Translations under genes and position numbers: made by a program
DNA from: Sutcliffiella tianshenii
GTDB lineage: Bacteria; Bacillota; Bacilli; Bacillales; Bacillaceae_I
Direction: 5' to 3'
Length of the DNA: 64,000 bases
Assembly: GCF_016908565.1 (NCBI RefSeq)
Contig: NZ_JAFBED010000005.1
Coordinates: 124,001-188,000 of the forward strand
Notes under the pieces: generated by a model
Seen by the model: only the letters and a program-made list of their open reading frames with translations
The model's database searches: none
Told to the model about the DNA's origin: nothing
In this document: positions 16,868 to 25,144 of the stretch, in pieces
How the letters are laid out: each line of letters begins with the position of its first letter
How positions within the stretch are numbered: position 1 is the first letter of the stretch

Positions 16868-19060
16868 TTATTCTTCTATCAATCTACCTATTTTCTTGAA
16901 TCTAACTACAAAGTACATCCATGTCCCGACCATCAGCACGCCCATGAATCCTGCGAGGACCGCTGCATTCTCCCACATGAAGCCGAAGTCGCCGCTCGAG
17001 ATCACCGCTTTAAAACCTGACACCGAATAGGTCATCGGCAGGAATGCGTTAAATACCTGCAGCGCACCAGGGATCAGCTCCAATGGGAAGGTCCCGGCGC
17101 TTGTTGTCAGCTGAAGGATCAAGATGATGATCGCAACAAATCTTCCAGGGTCCCCTAGCAGTGTCACAAGGAATTGCACTAGTGCAATATATGCCAAGGA
17201 TGTCAGGATACTGAACACCACAAACAATGGAACGCTCTGCACCTCAATGCCAAGGCCAAACAGCAGAACAGCATCCGCTAGAAGCGCCTGTATCACACCT
17301 ACCGCAGAAACCACACTAAGTTTACCAAGGAACCATCCGGTACCAGAACTTGGAATCCCGACAGTGTCGCGTAATGGATAGACGATGGACAGCAGCAGGG
17401 CTCCGACAAACAATCCAAGTGATAAAAAGTACGGTGCAAATCCTGTTCCGTAATTAGGAACACCATTGGCAACCTCTGACTTCACTTTTACTGGATTTGC
17501 GAACATCCCGAAAGTATCTTCATTTCCTTTGACTTCACCTGCCTGATCGGCAGCATCCGCAAGCTTGGACTCCAGTTCCTGTGAACCTTCCCCTAGCTGA
17601 CCGATTCCATCATTTAAAGCGGAGGAGCCTTCAGCAAGCTTCGATGTACCTTCACTGAATTGCTTCGATCCATCATCAAGTGTCCCCATACCAGAAACCA
17701 ACTCTTTTCCTCCGGCAGAAAGCTCGCGGCTTCCATCAGCAGCATAAGTCAGGCCCTCACCGAATTTGGCCATGCCTGAACTCAACTCCGCCTGGCCTTT
17801 AAGCAATTCATTTGTCCCTGCCGTCAATTTTCCGGACCCATCAACAAGTGCAGCCAACCCTTCTGAAAGCTGTGCTTCACCGCCGGCAAGCTTAGCCAAT
17901 GACGCCTCGGAGACTGTCAAGCCGCCTTGCAGCTCACGCACCCCGCCGTCCAATGCAGCCATGCCTTGAGAAAACTGATCGGAACCTGCAACAAGCTCCT
18001 TCAGATATGCCTCAATGACAGCGCGCTCCTCTGGAGACGCAGCTTCCAAAACCGGCTGCAGCACTGTTTCAAATTCTTTCATGCTTAAAGCAAACTGCTC
18101 TGCCTTTACAACAGCTCCTGAAGTCTTCTCCTGCAACGCGGCTCCGCCTGCTGAGAGCTTTTTCGATCCTTCATGAAGCTGGGAACTTGCACCGGCAAGC
18201 TGTTGCTGGGAGCTGTATGCCTTCTCTAGACCAGCCTGGGTTGCTGCGGCACCTTCACTCAACTCTCTTGTTCCAGCAAGCGCCCGCTCCGCTCCATCGG
18301 CAAGTTTTCCATGCCCTTCTTTTAGCTCACCCAAGCCACTTGCAAGCTTTTCATTCCCGATATACATTTCCTGGACACCGCCATAGGCCTTTGCCACCCC
18401 TTGGCTGAAGCTGATCGATTTTTCAGCTGCCTGACTCAGAGCTTCCTTCAAATCACCCGAGCCTGATTGAATTTCCGCAACACCTTCATTCAGTTGATGT
18501 GTCCCATCTGCCGCCTGTGAAAATCCGTCACCTAGCTTCTCGATATTGGCAAACATCTCCTCCGCATAGGTGGACGTCAATTCGTTTGACACTTCCTCCT
18601 TGATTTTCTCGACCGCGGTTGACCCGATCTGCGCAGAGAGGAAGTTGTAGCTTTCATTCGGTACATATTTCAATTCCATCGGAAAGGGCTTTTCATCCAG
18701 AAGCGTCGTTGCCCGCTTCGAAAAGTCTTCCGGTATCTCAATCACCATATAATATTTCTGATTTTCCAGGCCTTGATAAGCCTCGTCTTTATTCACAAAC
18801 TCCCATTGGAACGAAGGATTATCCTTCAGATTCTTCGAGAGATCGTCCCCTATCGCGAGGTCCACCTCTTCGAATTGAGCTCCTTCGTCAAGGTTCACGA
18901 CCGCAACCGGCAGGTCATCCAATCTTTCATAGGGATCCCAGAATGCCCAGAGGAACATCCCGCTGTACATCAATGGAATGAAAAGCACTGCCAGCACCGG
19001 GATCAATATCTTTTTATTTGTAAAATGATCCTTCCATTCCGCTCCGATAAAATTTTTCAT
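16868..19060 (-). CDS. yhgE: YhgE/Pip-family membrane protein
   Basis: A 730-aa membrane protein with one transmembrane segment near residues 18-40, a long extracellular Ala/Gly/Ser/Leu-rich region of repeated LxxGxxxLxxG units (about 170-510, probably helical), and five or six C-terminal transmembrane helices of ABC-2 permease type. This architecture defines the YhgE/Pip family, which includes the phage-infection protein of Lactococcus and is related to MmpL/ESX-associated exporters. Substrate is unknown. It follows yhgD 73 bp downstream, and both carry the same inverted-repeat operator, so YhgD very probably represses it. Confidence 0.9.
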   Translation of the reverse strand: MKNFIGAEWKDHFTNKKILIPVLAVLFIPLMYSGMFLWAFWDPYERLDDLPVAVVNLDEGAQFEEVDLAIGDDLSKNLKDNPSFQWEFVNKDEAYQGLENQKYYMVIEIPEDFSKRATTLLDEKPFPMELKYVPNESYNFLSAQIGSTAVEKIKEEVSNELTSTYAEEMFANIEKLGDGFSQAADGTHQLNEGVAEIQSGSGDLKEALSQAAEKSISFSQGVAKAYGGVQEMYIGNEKLASGLGELKEGHGKLADGAERALAGTRELSEGAAATQAGLEKAYSSQQQLAGASSQLHEGSKKLSAGGAALQEKTSGAVVKAEQFALSMKEFETVLQPVLEAASPEERAVIEAYLKELVAGSDQFSQGMAALDGGVRELQGGLTVSEASLAKLAGGEAQLSEGLAALVDGSGKLTAGTNELLKGQAELSSGMAKFGEGLTYAADGSRELSAGGKELVSGMGTLDDGSKQFSEGTSKLAEGSSALNDGIGQLGEGSQELESKLADAADQAGEVKGNEDTFGMFANPVKVKSEVANGVPNYGTGFAPYFLSLGLFVGALLLSIVYPLRDTVGIPSSGTGWFLGKLSVVSAVGVIQALLADAVLLFGLGIEVQSVPLFVVFSILTSLAYIALVQFLVTLLGDPGRFVAIIILILQLTTSAGTFPLELIPGALQVFNAFLPMTYSVSGFKAVISSGDFGFMWENAAVLAGFMGVLMVGTWMYFVVRFKKIGRLIEE

Positions 19061-19085
19061 TGTTGAATACCTCCCGTAAACTATA

Positions 19086-19108
19086 TGACCATTTTTCTCA
19101 TCTGGTCA
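19086..19108. promoter_or_regulatory. Predicted YhgD operator upstream of yhgE
   Basis: TGACCA-N11-TGGTCA, a perfect 6-bp inverted repeat, 26 bp before the yhgE start. The same arrangement with the same spacer occurs at 19725-19747. Confidence 0.75.
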
Positions 19109-19133
19109 TTTTTTCCCAAATAGATAAGGATCA

Positions 19134-19700
19134 TCAGACTGACAATCCTTTGAAAAAGTAGAGCTCAAAAAGCTCTTCGATTTTTTCTTTTGATAAAGCT
19201 TCGTGATTTTTTTCCCAATCCACAACAAGGGCCAGATAGAATTTCAGCATTAAAAATGCCGTTACCTCCGAGTCGCAAGGAATGATTTCGCCTTTTGAGA
19301 TGGCCGTTTCAATCTTATCCTGTATATATGCAACGATGACCTTTTCGACCTTTTGCAGCTCCTCTTTTACAATGGGAGTGCCCAGCTCTTTTTCTTCCTG
19401 GATCAATTTCACTGTAAGCTTATGCTCTTTCCTGAATTCAAGAATCCGGACGAGTGCCCGGTGAGCATTTTCGTAAAAGGTCAGTTCAGGGGCGATTGCC
19501 CTGTCCGCTACATCCCTCATCTCACAAATGATCGTGGAGACTATTTCACCAAATAGTTCTTCCTTGTTCGAATAAAAGTTGTAGATTGTCCCTTTTCCTA
19601 CATTTGCAATTTTGGCAACCTGATCCATGGTCGTGGCTTTATAGCCGAACATAGAAAAGGATTTTGCTGCCGCTTCCTTGATGATTTGTTTTTTATCCAT
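19134..19700 (-). CDS. yhgD: YhgD, TetR-family regulator
   Basis: A 188-aa TetR-type repressor. The N-terminal helix-turn-helix is KSFSMFGYKATTMDQVAKIANVGKGTIYNFYSNKEELF; the remainder is an all-helical ligand and dimer domain. It is immediately upstream of yhgE on the same strand, as in B. subtilis. Inverted repeats TGACCA-N11-yGGTCA occur before both genes, predicting autorepression and repression of yhgE. Hydrophobic or cell-envelope-active ligands are typical for TetR partners of such exporters, but this is inference. Confidence 0.92.
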   Translation of the reverse strand: MDKKQIIKEAAAKSFSMFGYKATTMDQVAKIANVGKGTIYNFYSNKEELFGEIVSTIICEMRDVADRAIAPELTFYENAHRALVRILEFRKEHKLTVKLIQEEKELGTPIVKEELQKVEKVIVAYIQDKIETAISKGEIIPCDSEVTAFLMLKFYLALVVDWEKNHEALSKEKIEELFELYFFKGLSV

Positions 19701-19724
19701 CGTAATGGTCCCCTTTTATCTATA

Positions 19725-19747
19725 TGACCAGAATTCAAATCCGGTCA
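19725..19747. promoter_or_regulatory. Predicted YhgD operator upstream of yhgD
   Basis: TGACCA-N11-CGGTCA, one mismatch from a perfect inverted repeat and with the same 11-bp spacer as the site before yhgE, located 25 bp before the yhgD start. Confidence 0.75.
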
Positions 19748-19792
19748 CTTCGTCATCATTATATTCCCTGTTCATAAAAATTGCAATAGAAA

Positions 19793-19827
19793 AAGGGGGA
19801 TTACATCCGAAAAATGCAATCCCCCTT
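19793..19827. terminator. Terminator of the hemEHY operon
   Basis: AAGGGGGATT and AATCCCCCTT form a strong stem just after the hemY stop; a T-rich tract follows on the minus strand. Confidence 0.8.
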
Positions 19828-19833
19828 CACTAT

Positions 19834-21261
19834 TTACACCGTAACCGGCTGATTCTGGTAGTACTTCAAAATGGTCGCTACGGCCGCTTTTCCTTGATCG
19901 ATGCAATCCGGCAGTCCCACTCCTTCAAAGGAGCTTCCTGCAAGATAAACGCCTGGCATATCCGCTGCAAGACGCCCGTTGATTTCACGCAGCATCTTCT
20001 TATGGCCGACAGCATATTGAGGCATGGCCTGCTTCCATCTGCTCACAATGGTGAAATCAGGCTCTGCATGGATGTCCATGATTTTATTCAGGTCATCGAG
20101 CACCACCTGCTTGATTTCCTCATCACTCTGCTCGACTATAGCTTCTTCTCCCGCTCTGCCGACATAGCAGCGCAATAGGATTTTCCCATCTGGTGTCGTA
20201 TGTGGCCACTTTTTATGGGTCCACGTACATGCCGTGATGGTGTAGTCGCTGTTACGGGAGACAACAAAGCCGGTACCATCGATATCATGCTTGATGGCAG
20301 AAGAGTCAAATGCCATTGCCACTGTTGCCACACTCGTTGCATCCATCTCTGTGAGTGGCGCCAGATAGTCAGCATGCGGCAGCATGCATGCAGTTGCAAA
20401 ATGTGGTGTGGTGATGACCACATGATCAGCTTTCAGCGTTTTTCCGTTACTTAATGAAACGTGGTAGTGATACTTGTCCTTCTTCACTATTTCATCCACT
20501 TTTACAGCCTTCTGGACCTTCACATCGTTCAAGCTGTCCTCCACCGCATCAACAAGTGACTGCAAACCGCCCGTCAGTGTCTGGAACATGCCTTTTTTGT
20601 TCTTCGGCTGATTGGCAGGACGCTTTGGCGTTGTCTGCTTCATTCCTAAAATCAAACTGCGGTACTTCTGCTCCACCTGCTGGAATTGCGGAAAGGTTGC
20701 CTGCAGGCTGAGTTTATCGATATCCCCTGCATAGATGCCTGATAACAATGGCTCTATCAGGTTTTCGACAACCTCATCACCAAGTCTTCTGCGGAAAAAG
20801 GATCCAAGTGACTGATCTTCCCCATTTCCTGAAGAAGGCATGATAAGGTCAGCCGCTGCCCTCATTTTCCCCATTGGAGAAAATAGGCCGGTTGTGACAA
20901 ATGGCGTCAGCTTTGTCGGAATGCCCATCACCGCACCCTCAGGCATCGGGTAAAGCTTTCCTTTCAACAGGATATGGGCTGTCCCTGTTGCGTTATTGGT
21001 CAATTTGCTTTCAAGGCCTACATCCTTGGCCAATTGGCCGGCGCTGACCTTTCTCTCCAAGAAAGAATCCGGACCGCGCTCAATGGTAAAGCCGTCTTTT
21101 TTCACCGTCTGTATTTTCCCGCCTAATCGGTTGCTCGCTTCAATCAATGTAATCTCTATATCTAACTTTTTCTCTAACATTTCTTTTTGAAGATAATAGG
21201 CGGCAGAAAGGCCTGTAATCCCTCCACCGATGATGACAACCCTTCTTTTCTCCTCGTTCAT
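19834..21261 (-). CDS. hemY: Coproporphyrinogen III oxidase (HemY/CgoX)
   Basis: A FAD enzyme that oxidises coproporphyrinogen III to coproporphyrin III in the Gram-positive coproporphyrin-dependent heme pathway. The 475-aa protein begins RRVVIIGGGITGLSAAYYLQ (dinucleotide-binding GxGxxG) followed by EASNRLGGKIQT and RGPDSFL, and ends with VYLAGSSFEGVGLPDCIDQGKAA, the C-terminal FAD-binding signature. It is the last gene of hemE-hemH-hemY, 24 bp after hemH. Confidence 0.96.
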   Translation of the reverse strand: MNEEKRRVVIIGGGITGLSAAYYLQKEMLEKKLDIEITLIEASNRLGGKIQTVKKDGFTIERGPDSFLERKVSAGQLAKDVGLESKLTNNATGTAHILLKGKLYPMPEGAVMGIPTKLTPFVTTGLFSPMGKMRAAADLIMPSSGNGEDQSLGSFFRRRLGDEVVENLIEPLLSGIYAGDIDKLSLQATFPQFQQVEQKYRSLILGMKQTTPKRPANQPKNKKGMFQTLTGGLQSLVDAVEDSLNDVKVQKAVKVDEIVKKDKYHYHVSLSNGKTLKADHVVITTPHFATACMLPHADYLAPLTEMDATSVATVAMAFDSSAIKHDIDGTGFVVSRNSDYTITACTWTHKKWPHTTPDGKILLRCYVGRAGEEAIVEQSDEEIKQVVLDDLNKIMDIHAEPDFTIVSRWKQAMPQYAVGHKKMLREINGRLAADMPGVYLAGSSFEGVGLPDCIDQGKAAVATILKYYQNQPVTV

Positions 21262-21285
21262 GGTTTCATCGCCTTCTTTACTATT

Positions 21286-22227
21286 TTACTGATTGTGCTT
21301 TTTCAATTCTTCCAATACGACCGTTGCCATCGCATCCACAAACTGTGGCTGGGTGTTAGGCATTTCCGGGCGATAGTACTTGGCACCGATTTCGTCAGTG
21401 ACGACCTTGCACTCGATATCATTGTCATAGAGGACTTCAAGATGATCGGATACGAATCCTACCGGCGTGTAGACGAAGGAAGTATATCCTTTTTCCTCAT
21501 GAAGGTCGCGGGTGATATCCTGAACATCGGGACCTAACCATGGATCTGGTGTGTTTCCTTCACTTTGCCATGCGATCACATAGTTATCGACACCTGCACC
21601 CTTGGCGATCAAATCTGCTGTTTCCTGAAGCTGATCACGATAAGGATCTCCCATTTGAAGGATTTTTTCAGGCAGACTGTGCGCAGAAACGATCAGCACC
21701 GCCTTCTCTCTTTCGGCACTATCCATGCCTTGGAACGTTTCCTTGACGCGTTTTACCCAATAGTCGATGAATTTCGGCTCGTCATACCAGCTCTCTACAG
21801 AGTAGATTGCCGGGCCGCCGATCTTCTCCGCTTCTTCCTGTGCGCGTCCGTTATAGGATTTCACGCTGAATGTGGAGAAGTGAGGCGCAAGCACGATGCT
21901 GACCGCTTCCTTGATTCCATCATTATGCATCGCTTGGACTGCATCTTCCACGAAAGGCTCGATATGCTTCAATCCGAGATACACTTTGAATTCGATATCA
22001 TCCTGGATGGAATTTAAGTGTGCGCCAAGTGCATTCGCCTGGTCTTCCGTGATTCTTGCAAGAGGGGAAATGCCCCCGATTGCATCATAGCGGTCCCTCA
22101 GATCCTGCAGCATTTCATCGGATGGCTTTCTGCCGCGTCGGATATGTGTGTAATAACGCTCCAGGTCTTCTTCTTTATATGGCGTGCCGTATGCCATGAC
22201 CAATAGGCCCATTGTCTTTTTTGCCAT
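21286..22227 (-). CDS. hemH: Coproporphyrin ferrochelatase (HemH/CpfC)
   Basis: Inserts Fe(II) into coproporphyrin III to give coproheme. The 313-aa product has the Bacillus ferrochelatase N-terminus [29 protein letters not shown], the metal-site segment [13 protein letters not shown] with its conserved His, SAHSLPEKI, and [16 protein letters not shown], and the [13 protein letters not shown] region with conserved His and Glu. It is the central gene of hemEHY; the spacing to hemE is 43 bp. Confidence 0.96.
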   Translation of the reverse strand: MAKKTMGLLVMAYGTPYKEEDLERYYTHIRRGRKPSDEMLQDLRDRYDAIGGISPLARITEDQANALGAHLNSIQDDIEFKVYLGLKHIEPFVEDAVQAMHNDGIKEAVSIVLAPHFSTFSVKSYNGRAQEEAEKIGGPAIYSVESWYDEPKFIDYWVKRVKETFQGMDSAEREKAVLIVSAHSLPEKILQMGDPYRDQLQETADLIAKGAGVDNYVIAWQSEGNTPDPWLGPDVQDITRDLHEEKGYTSFVYTPVGFVSDHLEVLYDNDIECKVVTDEIGAKYYRPEMPNTQPQFVDAMATVVLEELKKHNQ

Positions 22228-22270
22228 GTGTTCTACACCTCGTTCTATTATTCTTTATAGGATAAAGCCA

Positions 22271-23311
22271 TTATTTCTTAGAAGAATAGTCGTGTACGAA
22301 TTGTGCCAGACGTTTCAATGTGTCAGGATTCACTTCCGGGAATACGCCGTGACCAAGGTTGAAGATGTAGCCAGGCTGCTGCATCCCTTGATCCAGGATA
22401 GCTTTCGCTTTTTCCTCGATCACTTCCCATGGAGCAAGAAGAATGGACGGATCCAGATTTCCTTGGACAGTTTTTGTGATGCCGCGCTGTCTTGCTTCTG
22501 CGATCGGAAGTCTCCAGTCAAGTCCCACTACATCCAACGGAAGGTCATGCCATTCGTTAGCCAAGTGGCTCGCACCGACACCGAACATGATCAACGGTAC
22601 ATTTTCCTCTTTTAAAGAAGAGAAGATGCGGTTCATGACAGGCTTGATGAAGTAGCGGTAATCTTCTACATTCAAAGCACCAACCCAGCTATCAAAAATC
22701 TGGATCGCTTTTGCTCCTGCATTGATCTGTGATTTCACATAAGTGATCGTCATATCAGCCAGTTTATCCATTAATGCGAACCATGCTTTCGGTTCCGCAT
22801 ACATGAATGCTTTTGTCTTGTTGTAGTTTTTGGAAGGACCGCCTTCGATCATATAGGAAGCAAGTGTAAATGGCGCCCCCGCGAATCCGATCAGTGGCAC
22901 GTCCAATTGTTCCTGTGTCAATAGCTTGATTGTATCAAGTACATAAGGAACGTCCTCTTCCGGGTTGATTTCCCCAAGCTTCTCTACGTCCTGAACGGAA
23001 CGGATCGGATTATCGATGACAGGGCCGATTCCTGATTTGATTTCAACATCCACGCCGATAGCCGGCAGCGGACTCATGATATCCTTATACAGGATCGCAG
23101 CGTCGACATTATATTGATCGACCGGTAGCTTAGTAACGTATGCACATAGCTCAGGCTGATGTGTGATTTCAAACAGGGAGTACTTCTCTTTGATTTTTCT
23201 ATATTCAGGCTGTGAACGGCCTGCTTGCCTCATATACCATAAAGGAACATGATCCGTTTCTTCCCCTCGACATGCTTTTAAAAATGTATCATTGAACTTG
23301 CGTTGATTCAC
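22271..23311 (-). CDS. hemE: Uroporphyrinogen decarboxylase
   Basis: Decarboxylates uroporphyrinogen III to coproporphyrinogen III. The 346-aa protein carries the signature [16 protein letters not shown] near residue 24, [38 protein letters not shown] and the closing [19 protein letters not shown]. Translation starts at a GTG preceded by GAAGGGG. It is the first gene of the hemEHY operon. The 150 bp upstream contain a possible minus-strand -10 (TATAGT), but no confident -35 was fixed. Confidence 0.97.
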   Translation of the reverse strand: MNQRKFNDTFLKACRGEETDHVPLWYMRQAGRSQPEYRKIKEKYSLFEITHQPELCAYVTKLPVDQYNVDAAILYKDIMSPLPAIGVDVEIKSGIGPVIDNPIRSVQDVEKLGEINPEEDVPYVLDTIKLLTQEQLDVPLIGFAGAPFTLASYMIEGGPSKNYNKTKAFMYAEPKAWFALMDKLADMTITYVKSQINAGAKAIQIFDSWVGALNVEDYRYFIKPVMNRIFSSLKEENVPLIMFGVGASHLANEWHDLPLDVVGLDWRLPIAEARQRGITKTVQGNLDPSILLAPWEVIEEKAKAILDQGMQQPGYIFNLGHGVFPEVNPDTLKRLAQFVHDYSSKK

Positions 23312-23460
23312 TGTGATGACCCCTTCCGTCTATCGATTGATTCTCTTTTATTTCGTTTCACTTCTGTCATTTAACACTATACCTATTATTGTAAGGAAAG
23401 TATAGAATTAGCGCCCATTGTTCATAAAATAGACGATTTATTTAGGCTCTTTTCGTACAT

Positions 23461-25107
23461 TTATTTATGAAGCGGCAATAGGATCTTTACGATCGTCCCT
23501 TTATTTTCCTGACTTTGTATCGAAACGGCCCCACCATGGTTCTCAATGATCTTCATGCTGACCATCAGCCCAAGGCCCGTCCCTTGCTCTTTTGTCGTGA
23601 AAAAGGGTTGTCCTATCCTTTCGATCAGATCAGAGGGAATGCCTGTCCCTTCATCCTCTATCAGGAGATAAATGAAATTCTGCTCTTTTTTCACCTTGAT
23701 ACGGATCTTTCCACCTTCAGGCATGGCTTCTATTCCGTTTTTTATCGTATTGATCAAAACCTGCTTGATTTGGTTAGGCTCACAATCAATCCATATGGCA
23801 GCTTCTTCATGCTCCACTAAAAGCTCCACCTTGTGCAGCAGGGCTTCGCTCTCAAGGAAATCGGTCACCTGGAAGATCAGCTCCAATAGATTCTGGTTTT
23901 TGATCTTGACTGCCTGGGGTTTTGCAAGCGCCATAAATTCATTGGTGATCTGGTTGATGCGATCGAGCTCTTTTTGCATGATATTAAAATAATACGGGTC
24001 CGGGATGGTCCGCTGCTGAGCCAGGAGCTGAACGAATCCTTTCAGGACGGTCACCGGATTGCGGATTTCATGGGCCACACCAGCTGCCAATTCCCCGATG
24101 ACGGAAAGCTTTTCCGACTGCATCAGCGCCTCTTCCGTCCGTTTCTTATCCGTAATATCCTCCATCAGGAAGATAAGTGCGATGATTTTTCCTCTTGGAT
24201 TTTTTATCGGTGTAACCGTGACTTTCACTTCAAGCGATAAAATGCCAGGAGACGTTGCGGTCTCGAAAGTAACATTCTTTTTTTCTTCCATACTATTTAA
24301 TAGTGTGGACAGATTTTCCTTTTTGGTGAAAGGTAGAAAATCAGTTCTCTCCCCTACAACATCATCTGCACGTATTTGAAAGATATTTTCAAAGGAGGCA
24401 TTGATTTGAAGCACCTCACCATTAAGATCATACACCCCGATCGCATCGGTTGTATTGGTGAAGTACGCCTCCAAGTATTCCTTGGTGGAAAGCAGTTCAC
24501 GCGATGTCTCTTTTTCCTTTTCCTCTGCCCTTAGACGGAACCGTTCGTTCAAAGTGCTAGAAAACAGGAGATAGACGGTTACAAATAGTGTAAACAACAA
24601 AAAATAGACAACATCCACTTTGATATTTTCATAAAATACTGTGTGAAAATAAAAGAAATAAAAATAGGTCAAAGTAACAAGAGTTATGGCACTAGCCAAG
24701 AGGGTAGGCATGATCCTGTTGTATACCGAGGACATGATGAGAGGCATCGTCAAGAATATGTAATTGATAACATCTTTGTCCAGGTATGCGACCACCCAAA
24801 ATGGCAAAAAGGATGTACAGACAATCACATACATCCCTATTTTTGCAAGCCTTGGTTGTAAAACAAAATAAAGGGTCACGCTGCAGCCAACCAAAGACAG
24901 GAGTATCACAGGCAGTACGATGCTTGGAAATACAAATAGATTGGTGATTGTATCAAGAATGGACAGCGTGACGAAAACAATAAGTAAAAGTTTGTTCCTT
25001 TTATGGATCATTGCAAGCTGAACATTTGTGTCTTTCTTTTCCAGATTCCATTGTTCGGCTAATCGCAGGTAGAAGCCAGTAAAAAAGTTAGGTTGGTATG
25101 GTTTCAT
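23461..25107 (-). CDS. Orphan PAS sensor histidine kinase (sporulation-kinase type)
   Basis: A 548-aa sensor kinase with about six transmembrane helices (residues 38-185), a PAS domain (205-325), a HisKA phosphoacceptor GVAHEIRNPVTVLKGF with His346, and a HATPase domain with N-box NTIKNGIEAMPEGG, DEGTGIP and GTGLGLMVS. No response-regulator gene adjoins. Orphan kinases of this layout in Bacillus, such as KinB and KinE types, feed the Spo0F-Spo0A phosphorelay; that role is inferred. It is not found at this site between hemE and pbpF in B. subtilis, so it is a lineage-specific insertion. Confidence 0.85.
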   Translation of the reverse strand: MKPYQPNFFTGFYLRLAEQWNLEKKDTNVQLAMIHKRNKLLLIVFVTLSILDTITNLFVFPSIVLPVILLSLVGCSVTLYFVLQPRLAKIGMYVIVCTSFLPFWVVAYLDKDVINYIFLTMPLIMSSVYNRIMPTLLASAITLVTLTYFYFFYFHTVFYENIKVDVVYFLLFTLFVTVYLLFSSTLNERFRLRAEEKEKETSRELLSTKEYLEAYFTNTTDAIGVYDLNGEVLQINASFENIFQIRADDVVGERTDFLPFTKKENLSTLLNSMEEKKNVTFETATSPGILSLEVKVTVTPIKNPRGKIIALIFLMEDITDKKRTEEALMQSEKLSVIGELAAGVAHEIRNPVTVLKGFVQLLAQQRTIPDPYYFNIMQKELDRINQITNEFMALAKPQAVKIKNQNLLELIFQVTDFLESEALLHKVELLVEHEEAAIWIDCEPNQIKQVLINTIKNGIEAMPEGGKIRIKVKKEQNFIYLLIEDEGTGIPSDLIERIGQPFFTTKEQGTGLGLMVSMKIIENHGGAVSIQSQENKGTIVKILLPLHK

Positions 25108-25144
25108 TTCCTTGTTTCCCCTCTAGTGCATTGCTTTATCTATG

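Noticed and set aside
16615-17030. Three overlapping plus-strand open frames through array C
   Set aside because: All are opened by the 21-bp repeat and run into the yhgE coding region; no ribosome sites.
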